Positions 31,370-37,060 of a stretch of 37,060 bases of DNA are shown one piece after another; positions within the stretch are counted from its first letter, which is position 1; each line of letters begins with the position of its first letter. This DNA is from Cyanobacteria bacterium SZAS LIN-3. GTDB taxonomy: Bacteria > Cyanobacteriota > Vampirovibrionia > Obscuribacterales > Obscuribacteraceae. The position numbers were made by a program, and so were the translations under genes. Location: the NCBI GenBank assembly GCA_018266215.1, contig JAFEAV010000061.1:1-37060 (forward strand), written 5' to 3'. Under the pieces are notes generated by a model that saw only the letters and a list, made by a program, of their open reading frames with translations, was not told the origin of the DNA and searched no databases.

Positions 31370-31960
31370 CTATTTTGCGGCGGTGGCTTCAGCGGCCTGG
31401 ATTTTGTCCTTGTTTTTGAGCAGGTAAAAACAAAAACCGACACTAAAGACGCTCATGCAAAAGATCCAGCAAGCACTGAGCACACCGGCCGACAGCAGCA
31501 ATTCGAAGGGACCGGCAAAATTGAGCCGCACCGGTTGCACGCCGCTGAGCAACATCAATCCGAGCGTGACAATGACAAAGTGCTGACTGACCGCGCGCAG
31601 ACCGGGCAGATTTTTATAGATGTCGCCCCAGGACTTAATTTCCAGAGGTTTGCGACCATCCAGTTTTTGCAGTGGCAATTTTTTCCACTTGCGATAAGCA
31701 TCAATAGCCACGGCCACCAGCAAATTGACGCAGGCGGAAAATCCGCCCAGAGCCATCGAAAGGGCAAACGCTTCCAGCAAACCACCCATCAAGTTGATGC
31801 CGTCGATTGAACAGAGCAAATAGCGCCAGACCAGTGCCTCGGTCAGCCAACCGGCGGCGGGTACAGACAATGGAATTACAAGAAGTAAAACAATGAGCTT
31901 CACAAGTAAAAAACTGCCGGACCACCATGTGAGCTTCTTTTCGGTTGGATTAGCCTTCAT
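31370..31960 (-). CDS. membrane protein of unknown function, about four helices
   Basis: A 196-residue membrane protein with helices near 20-40, 60-85, 130-150 and 160-182 and a basic cytoplasmic loop (AYRKWKKLPLQKLDGRKPLEIK). No family is recognised. The ATG at 31960 has only a weak upstream purine stretch; a TTG at 31975 is the alternative. Its stop codon TAG directly abuts the slt TAG (plus-strand TAGCTA), with no space for a terminator between them. Confidence 0.65.
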   Translation of the reverse strand: MKANPTEKKLTWWSGSFLLVKLIVLLLVIPLSVPAAGWLTEALVWRYLLCSIDGINLMGGLLEAFALSMALGGFSACVNLLVAVAIDAYRKWKKLPLQKLDGRKPLEIKSWGDIYKNLPGLRAVSQHFVIVTLGLMLLSGVQPVRLNFAGPFELLLSAGVLSACWIFCMSVFSVGFCFYLLKNKDKIQAAEATAAK

Positions 31961-32069
31961 ATTCGACCCCAACAAGCAAATGGGACCATCCAGGGCATTT
32001 AATCTGCGCTTTGGTATTCCCTTAATTGCATTATGACTCTTGGCAAGGTCGGTTGCACGGAAGCTCTAA

Positions 32070-33911
32070 TTATTTATTCAGTTTCATCTGTTTAAGCACA
32101 TGCACACTGTGCTCGGACATAGTCAAAAAGCTGTAGTACTTTTCCTGCCAGAGATCGTCATATTCGGGGATAGGAGAAAAGCTGACAATATATTCCTCAC
32201 CGCGGATCGGCCACCAGCGCCAACTGTCACGCGGGGGCGCACCGCGATAGTGGCTGGCATAAATGGGCAGGTCACGCATGATGTTGTATTCGGCACCACC
32301 GTCGATACTGGAAGATTTCAATCCCTGCGCTTCCAGCTTAACCAGACCGCGCCAGCGAGCGGCATTTGAGCTCAAATAGTCCTGGGCTGCCGCCAGCGAG
32401 TACCAGAGAAAGAGACCAAGCACAATCCAGGCAAAAGGACTGGCAAAGCGCATTTTACTGATTTTGGCGAAATACGCCAGGGCCAGAACAGTCGGCAGAA
32501 GAGCAATCAGATAGTATCTATCCGTACAGCGCACCAGGGTTTCCACCGTAATAAATCCGATGGCGGCAAAGCAGCAGATCAAAACGGCCAGAAGTTGCGG
32601 CGAACAGAATCGCTCAGGATCGCCTGTCAATGCCGCTTTTAGCGACTTACCGGCAGCGGCCAGGCGACTGCGCACACTGTCACCGGTGATAAACAGAAGG
32701 GCAAACAACTGAGTCAAAAGCACCACCGCCAGCCAATAAGAGACAATGGTCAAGCGCATCTTTTGCCTGGGCGTCAAAATTGGATTGGCTATGCCCATGA
32801 TGCCCTGCGCGCCGACACTGGTTATGCGCAGGACATTTTCACAAAAAGGCATGAGCGCATGTTGCAGCGAGAGCTCGTAATAAGCGGAAAGACCGCAGAC
32901 AAAAAGAGCAAGCGCCAGAGAGAGCCAGACGAGGCGTCCGGCCGAAGGTCGATAACGGGAGAGAGCCGCACCGGACCTCTTGATCTTAAGAAGAGAAACC
33001 GCCAGTAAAGAAATGAGCATGGGAGAAAGAAAGAGTCCCAGATAGCAACCAACCACCCCCAGAGCGGCGGTGGTTTTAAAAAGCTGTTCCAGAGGCGTTT
33101 TTAGAAAAGCGGACAGATATGAGCCGTGACCGGCGCGCGCGGCGGCGTAATGATCGACCAGGGAATGACCGGAAGCATCGCGCATCAGCAGCCAGGCATC
33201 AATCGCCCAGAAGGAAAGAAGCGGCGCAAGCAAAAAGAGGGCGGCAAAGAGCAGCCGCTGTTTCAGGCTGCCCATGCGCACAAAGAGAAAAGCGGGTGCC
33301 GCCAGCGCCAGAATCACAATCGACTGGCGAATGGTTATGGCCAGGAGCAATACCAGCAATGCCACCGCCCCCAGCTTGAAAGACTTGCGCCGGAGCGCGG
33401 CCAGCAGGTAGTAGCAATAAGCGGCAGCCAGAGCCAGGGCCGGACCATCGCTCATAAAGCCCAGATAGAGATTGACGCCGATGGGATTGGCGGCGTAGAC
33501 CAGGGCACAAAAGAGGCTTTCGCGGCGGTGCAAGCCTATTTCCAGCAGAGCAAGATAGGCGAAGAATGCACCGACAAGACCGGCAACGATGGATGAAATG
33601 CGCAGAGTGACATAAGAGAAACCGAGAAGCTTGGCGAAGATCAGGCCCCAGCCAATGTGAGCAAAACCAACCGCGCAGGCCGTCGGCATATAGAGACGCC
33701 CGGTATTCAAAAATGTGCGGGTAGTCTCGCCGTAACTCCAGTCATCGTTTAGCGGGAAGTCACCGCCAAAAGTCGCCACGGCGAAAACGGCACAAAAGAA
33801 GAGTGCAATTGCCCCGAGGGCAACTTTATTGGAAAAAGCGGCAGGCACCCCGGCGCCGAAAAAGGCGGCAAAGCGAGACTTCAAAGTACCGGCGGCAGAA
33901 ACGGATGACAT
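32070..33911 (-). CDS. polytopic membrane GT-C glycosyltransferase-like protein
   Basis: A 613-residue membrane protein with roughly 11-13 helices. The first extracytoplasmic loop has FPLNDDWSYGETTRTFLNTG with the acidic pair Asp56/Asp57. Such a pair is the hallmark of the GT39/ArnT/PMT-type GT-C enzymes that move a sugar from a polyprenyl phosphate to lipid or protein. The rest agrees (LRISSIVAGLVGAFFAYL and so on). The C-terminus is a soluble region of about 100 residues. Donor and acceptor are unknown. The ATG at 33911 is taken as start; the gene stands alone. Confidence 0.8.
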   Translation of the reverse strand: MSSVSAAGTLKSRFAAFFGAGVPAAFSNKVALGAIALFFCAVFAVATFGGDFPLNDDWSYGETTRTFLNTGRLYMPTACAVGFAHIGWGLIFAKLLGFSYVTLRISSIVAGLVGAFFAYLALLEIGLHRRESLFCALVYAANPIGVNLYLGFMSDGPALALAAAYCYYLLAALRRKSFKLGAVALLVLLLAITIRQSIVILALAAPAFLFVRMGSLKQRLLFAALFLLAPLLSFWAIDAWLLMRDASGHSLVDHYAAARAGHGSYLSAFLKTPLEQLFKTTAALGVVGCYLGLFLSPMLISLLAVSLLKIKRSGAALSRYRPSAGRLVWLSLALALFVCGLSAYYELSLQHALMPFCENVLRITSVGAQGIMGIANPILTPRQKMRLTIVSYWLAVVLLTQLFALLFITGDSVRSRLAAAGKSLKAALTGDPERFCSPQLLAVLICCFAAIGFITVETLVRCTDRYYLIALLPTVLALAYFAKISKMRFASPFAWIVLGLFLWYSLAAAQDYLSSNAARWRGLVKLEAQGLKSSSIDGGAEYNIMRDLPIYASHYRGAPPRDSWRWWPIRGEEYIVSFSPIPEYDDLWQEKYYSFLTMSEHSVHVLKQMKLNK

Positions 33912-33972
33912 TTAGTAACTGGCTTTTTGCATAAAAGCCGTTATCTTACGCTAAAAAATGAAGGTGGGGCAA

Positions 33973-34194
33973 CTAACCGAGAGCGGGCTTTTCGCTGCCG
34001 GTTTCTTTCTGTTTATCGTTACCGGTGAAACCCAGAAGCTTGGCAAAGGGATTTGTCAATTTGCCCGTCCGCTCCTCAGGCTTAGTGCCACCACTGGTGC
34101 CACTAGTCGACGGTATTTTATAACCGCATGTCTGACAGCTGTGCTTGTTTGCCGGCACCCGGAACTGGCATCTTGGGCAAAGAAAATATTGCAT
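33973..34194 (-). CDS. small zinc-ribbon protein
   Basis: 73 residues starting MQYFLCPRCQFRVPANKHSC and continuing QTCGYKI: two CxxC pairs (CPRC and CQTC) make a zinc ribbon. The remainder is a Ser/Thr/Lys tail, likely flexible. No specific function is known. The ATG at 34194 has AGAGGG upstream with a four-base gap; an extension to 34227 lacks a ribosome-binding site. It lies upstream of, and on the same strand as, the GT-C gene at 33911, 61 bp away. Confidence 0.72.
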   Translation of the reverse strand: MQYFLCPRCQFRVPANKHSCQTCGYKIPSTSGTSGGTKPEERTGKLTNPFAKLLGFTGNDKQKETGSEKPALG

Positions 34195-34436
34195 AGATCC
34201 CTCTCTTTCTACAAAGCAGTATATCACAGGAAATCAAGTGAGGCTGCCACTTCAGGGATTCCAGGCAAAGGTTTTAGTCAACTTTTTACCTGCTCCTTAC
34301 TTTCCCCGGTTTTCTCCCAACCAAACCTGCTGACAAGCCCAGGGAAAGCTCTTTGATGACCTCAATCTCCTGCGCATACAAGTCACTACCAATCCGGGCG
34401 GAAACTTAGGTGGTGAGACCAGAGATAATTACTCTC

Positions 34437-34670
34437 ATGCGTCTGATTTTTACCTTCCCCACCCTGCACAAATTGCTGGCCGCCGAAAAGGCACTGCGCA
34501 GCAGTGAAGATGAGCGATTGCGTTGCAGGCCGACGCCCACCCCTCCGGCATTATCAGCCGATATATGCGGTATGAGCCTGGAGCTTATGCAGGCCGACTA
34601 TCGCGATCTTGCTCTGTCGTCCCTTGAGAAAGCCAAACTCTCCCCGCTGGGCTCCCACCTGGTGCCCTGA
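34437..34670 (+). CDS. DUF3343 protein, putative Se/S carrier-like
   Basis: 77 residues: RLIFTFPTLHKLLAAEKAL followed by RCRPTPTPPALSADICGMSLEL. This is the DUF3343 fold signature, in which a Cys-Gly (Cys44-Gly45) ends the loop before a strand. The family is annotated as putative Se/S carrier, related in use to the YedF/TusA type of proteins. The ATG at 34437 is preferred; a GTG pair at 34410/34413 is possible. It is a stand-alone gene, about 5.5 kb from the desulfurase-like gene. Confidence 0.8.
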   Translation: MRLIFTFPTLHKLLAAEKALRSSEDERLRCRPTPTPPALSADICGMSLELMQADYRDLALSSLEKAKLSPLGSHLVP

Positions 34671-34709
34671 AGCGGGGCGAAATATCCGGCCTACCGCGCA
34701 AGCCCCGCT
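34671..34709. repeat. 8-bp GC-rich inverted repeat after the DUF3343 gene
   Basis: AGCGGGGC (34671-34678) and GCCCCGCT (34702-34709) are a perfect inverted repeat with a 23-base spacer, starting right after the DUF3343 stop codon. No T-run follows, so it is at best a weak terminator. Confidence 0.5.
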
Positions 34710-35103
34710 AGATTAGACCCTCTTCAGCCTTTCGCCGCCAGAACCTCTGCCAGCTGAGCGAGTCGGCTGGAGTTAAGAGCCAGAAAGTAACAGTTACCAC
34801 TTATCTGTACTTCGTGAAATCAAGATTATTCACAGGGCCAATAACTTTCCTTGCTTCATCTGCTTGGAATCTCATAGTTTCTAGGTCCTCATCTTCTTCT
34901 ATATAACCCGAAGCAAATACCTCAGACACGCCCACAACGCCAGCACCCTAAGACCACTGCCCCCCTCGTCTTGGGAGCGACTCAGTCTGAGCGTTGACAT
35001 TGTGCAGGTGTTTGAGCAACTCCGACGCGCCTGTCTGGACAAGCCATCGCCCCTTACGGCCGATGCGCCTGTTCTCTTGTTATAACCAAAACCAAGGATT
35101 CCC
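34671..35103. other. 433-bp intergenic region
   Basis: Apart from the inverted repeat at its start, I see no gene, tRNA or known riboswitch. A TTGACA hexamer (34994-34999) lacks a -10 at the right distance. TTATAA near 35079 is close to the nadK start. Confidence 0.4.
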
Positions 35104-36135
35104 ATGAATAACAGCGCTATCCCAGCGGTAATACCGCCGATGCCGCCCCGGACAATCAAACGGGCAGTCATCGTTGTGAAAGAAACCTATCTGGATCAAG
35201 TCAGGGCTGCCGGCGACAAGCATCTTCTCGCTGAAATCGCCGCCGGCGCCCCTGGTCTGGAGTCTGTTCAGGAGTCGCACCGACAGCACGAACGCTGCAT
35301 CGTCCTCGTGACCGAAGCCCTCACGGCCCACGGCATCAAGATCGACACCATCCACCGCAACTCCGAAGGTCTGAAGGAAAAGTTGCAGGACTGCTTCAGC
35401 GAAATCGACCTGGTGGTCACCGTTGGCGGTGACGGTACTTTCCTGCGAGCTTCCCATGAACTGGGCAGCGACGTGACCGTGGTCGGCGTCAATTCCGCTC
35501 CCATCACCAGCTTCGGTCACTACTGCTGCTGCGATGGGCCGGGCTTCGCCTCCGTCCTGCAACGCATCCTCGACGGCTCTTTCCGGCCGTCGCGCCTGCT
35601 GCGCCTCAACCTGGCCATCGACGGCGTCAACATCGCCGAACCGGTCCTGAACGAAGTGCTCGTGGCGCACAAGCATCCGGCCGGCACCAGCCGCTACCAT
35701 CTGACCGTGGCCGGACAGGTGATCCAGCATAAGTGCTCGGGACTTTTGATCGCGGCCCCAGCCGGTTCCACCGGTTTCCTGCGCTCCGAAGGCGGCATCG
35801 TCCTGCCCATCACCGCCCGCCAGTTCACCTTCGTGGAACGCGCACCCTTCCTCAAGATCGGCGAAACGCCGGCGATGAAGAGCGGTGTGGTCGACGCCGG
35901 TGACAAAATCAGCATCGTCTCGCAGATGCAGGACGGCAAGCTCTTCATCGACGGCGACCACATCGAGTATGACTTCCCGCGGGGAGCCACACTGACGGTG
36001 ACTGCCAGCGAAGACGACCTGCTCGCCTACATCAACCCCGACTGCCACGCCCCGTATCTGTCCGCCACAGGCGCCGAAACCGGCCTGAAAAGGGCGGTCC
36101 GCAACGCCCTGCGCAGGCTTCGCCAGATTCTCTAA
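35104..36135 (+). CDS. nadK: NAD kinase, divergent
   Basis: A 343-residue ATP-NAD kinase making NADP+ from NAD+ in the cytoplasm. GGDGTFLRA (108-116) is the family-defining motif, with the NE pair at 183-184 (VLNEVLV) and the glycine loop PAGSTGFLRSEGG (219-231). The usual G-x-N-x-G-x-LGFL after GGDGT is replaced here by GVNSAPITSFGHY, and the TGST of the glycine loop reads AGST, so this is an atypical member. The N-terminal 20 residues are extended. The ATG at 35104 has AAGGA six bases upstream. It is followed after 21 bp by the MFS gene with a strong ribosome-binding site, suggesting an operon. Confidence 0.85.
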   Translation: MNNSAIPAVIPPMPPRTIKRAVIVVKETYLDQVRAAGDKHLLAEIAAGAPGLESVQESHRQHERCIVLVTEALTAHGIKIDTIHRNSEGLKEKLQDCFSEIDLVVTVGGDGTFLRASHELGSDVTVVGVNSAPITSFGHYCCCDGPGFASVLQRILDGSFRPSRLLRLNLAIDGVNIAEPVLNEVLVAHKHPAGTSRYHLTVAGQVIQHKCSGLLIAAPAGSTGFLRSEGGIVLPITARQFTFVERAPFLKIGETPAMKSGVVDAGDKISIVSQMQDGKLFIDGDHIEYDFPRGATLTVTASEDDLLAYINPDCHAPYLSATGAETGLKRAVRNALRRLRQIL

Positions 36136-36156
36136 CCCGAAAAGGGAGGTTTAGCT

Positions 36157-37060
36157 ATGAAAAATGCATTCATGCAATTTCTGAGAGAAGCCTCCACTTC
36201 TCTCCAGTACCGCAACATCAAGCTCTATTGCGCCGGAGCGGTGATCTCACTCTTCGGCTCGATGATGCAGGAATCGATGATCGCCTGGGTGGCCTACAAG
36301 CTGACCGGCTCAACGGCTGTGCTGGGCACAGTCATGTCCTGCTACATGCTGCCCATGATCCTGGCCAGCATCCCCGGAGGTTGGCTCGCCGACCGCTTCA
36401 GCGGCAACCGCAAAAAGATCGTCATGGCGACGCAGGCGATTGCTCTGGCGATAGCGCTGTCCTACGTGGCCATGGCCGCGCTGGGCACGCTGTCCATGAG
36501 CGTCATTTACCTGCTCTCGGCCCTGCTTGGTGTGACCGTGGCCTTCGAAATGGCCTCGCGCATGGCCATGCTGCCCAGCCTCGTCGACGACCCCAGACAC
36601 ATTGGCAATGCCTTTGCCCTGGATTCGCTCATCTTCTACGCCTGCCGCCTGTGCGGTCCGGCTGTGGGAGCGCTTTTCCTGGTCACCGGTAATCCCGCCT
36701 GGGGCTTTGCCGTCAATGCCCTGAGCTATGTCCTGGAGCTGTGCTTCCTGTCTCAGCTGAAACCGGCTCGGACACAGGGAAGCAGCCCGGGACGGGAGCC
36801 GAAAGCGGGACTGAAGGAAGCCTTTGCCTTCGCCTACGGCAATGCCAGGCGGCGACAGGTGATGGTGCTTCTGGCAGTCACCACCTTCTTCGGCGTCTAC
36901 ATCCAGCTGATGCCGGCCTTCACCGCCATGAGACACGGCAGCGCTCTGACCAACGGCTTCCTCATCTTCGCCTCCGAAATCGGCGCCGTCATAGCGTCGC
37001 TTCTGATCGCCAATAAAATGGCCGACGGCTCGAAGGTCAAGCAAATGCGCCGCTGGATCG
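36157..37060 (+). CDS. MFS exporter, MFS_3/EntS-like (cut by window end)
   Basis: The first 301 residues of a major facilitator transporter. LQYRNIKLYCAGAVISLFGSMMQ opens helix 1, AWVAYKLTGS and GGWLADRFSGNRKK (the loop 2-3 motif) follow, with about eight helices before the window ends. This resembles the MFS_3 group (enterobactin exporter EntS and macrolide pumps), proton-driven efflux of small molecules; the substrate is unknown. The ATG at 36157 has GGGAGG (36144-36149) seven bases upstream. It lies 21 bp after nadK. Confidence 0.85.
   Translation, partial: MKNAFMQFLREASTSLQYRNIKLYCAGAVISLFGSMMQESMIAWVAYKLTGSTAVLGTVMSCYMLPMILASIPGGWLADRFSGNRKKIVMATQAIALAIALSYVAMAALGTLSMSVIYLLSALLGVTVAFEMASRMAMLPSLVDDPRHIGNAFALDSLIFYACRLCGPAVGALFLVTGNPAWGFAVNALSYVLELCFLSQLKPARTQGSSPGREPKAGLKEAFAFAYGNARRRQVMVLLAVTTFFGVYIQLMPAFTAMRHGSALTNGFLIFASEIGAVIASLLIANKMADGSKVKQMRRWI

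Noticed and set aside
34994..34999. Perfect TTGACA upstream of nadK
   Set aside because: No -10 hexamer lies 15-19 bp downstream, and the distance to the gene is about 100 bp.
34671..35103. Possible tRNA or riboswitch in the largest gap
   Set aside because: No cloverleaf, T-loop GTTCRA-type sequence or known riboswitch core could be found on either strand.
35080..36048. Long open frame on the minus strand, 322 codons
   Set aside because: It is fully antisense to nadK, has no ribosome-binding site and no recognisable motif. Such frames are common opposite GC-rich coding sequence.
36228..36692. 154-codon plus frame and the long minus frame at 36310-37044
   Set aside because: The true frame is the MFS gene from 36157 with a strong ribosome-binding site; these are out-of-frame shadows.

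Overview
The window reads as chromosomal DNA of a GC-rich, Gram-negative-type (diderm) bacterium. Outer-membrane beta-barrel candidates, a Slt-type lytic transglycosylase and several Sec-signal proteins support an outer membrane. The mix is a PPi-type phosphofructokinase, many non-ATG starts, many lineage-specific proteins with polar disordered N-termini, and several large GT-C-like membrane proteins. It reminds me of Vampirovibrionia/Melainabacteria (Obscuribacterales), but this is an impression from gene style; no rRNA or tRNA is present to confirm it. I see no CRISPR array, insertion sequence, phage or integrase.

Layout. 1-3000 (minus strand): a small secreted protein, a leaderless lysozyme-like protein and a leaderless protein of unknown function. 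3000-5000: an AT-richer secreted orphan, then an SDR sugar-nucleotide dehydratase. 5072-8923 (minus): a tight three-gene operon of a tandem EreA/ChaN-like protein, an S41 PDZ protease and an HtrA-like protease, none with a recognisable signal peptide. 9108-13422 (minus): guaA followed by a polytopic membrane protein, a secreted protein and a small zinc-ribbon protein. 13514-18775 (plus): a tyrosine/dual-specificity phosphatase coupled to a GT87-like membrane glycosyltransferase, then a 1154-residue hybrid histidine kinase. 18913-20331 (plus): two beta-barrel-like proteins, one lacking a signal and one apparently starting at CTG. 20351-23799: small membrane, PH-domain-like, CPXCG, PDZ and glycine-zipper-like proteins. 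23927-28887: PPi-phosphofructokinase, a TPR protein, a methyltransferase, an orphan with a clear terminator, and a class V aminotransferase/cysteine-desulfurase-like enzyme. 28961-37060: Slt transglycosylase, membrane proteins, a zinc ribbon, a DUF3343 protein, NAD kinase and an MFS exporter cut by the window end.

Most notable. Three separate minus-strand genes (starts 1867, 2909 and 23799) carry the same direct-repeat element, TCACGT-N5-TCAC with an 11-bp period, 58-86 bp upstream of the start codon and in the same orientation. Two of them also share a near-identical 16-bp sequence over the start codon. All three encode proteins with no Sec signal; one carries a lysozyme-like domain. I read this as a candidate regulon for unconventionally exported or cytoplasmic effector-like proteins under an OmpR/PhoB-type regulator. 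The EreA/ChaN plus two-protease operon is the second candidate for an undescribed system; the second half of its first protein is a clear duplication that has lost the residues expected for activity.
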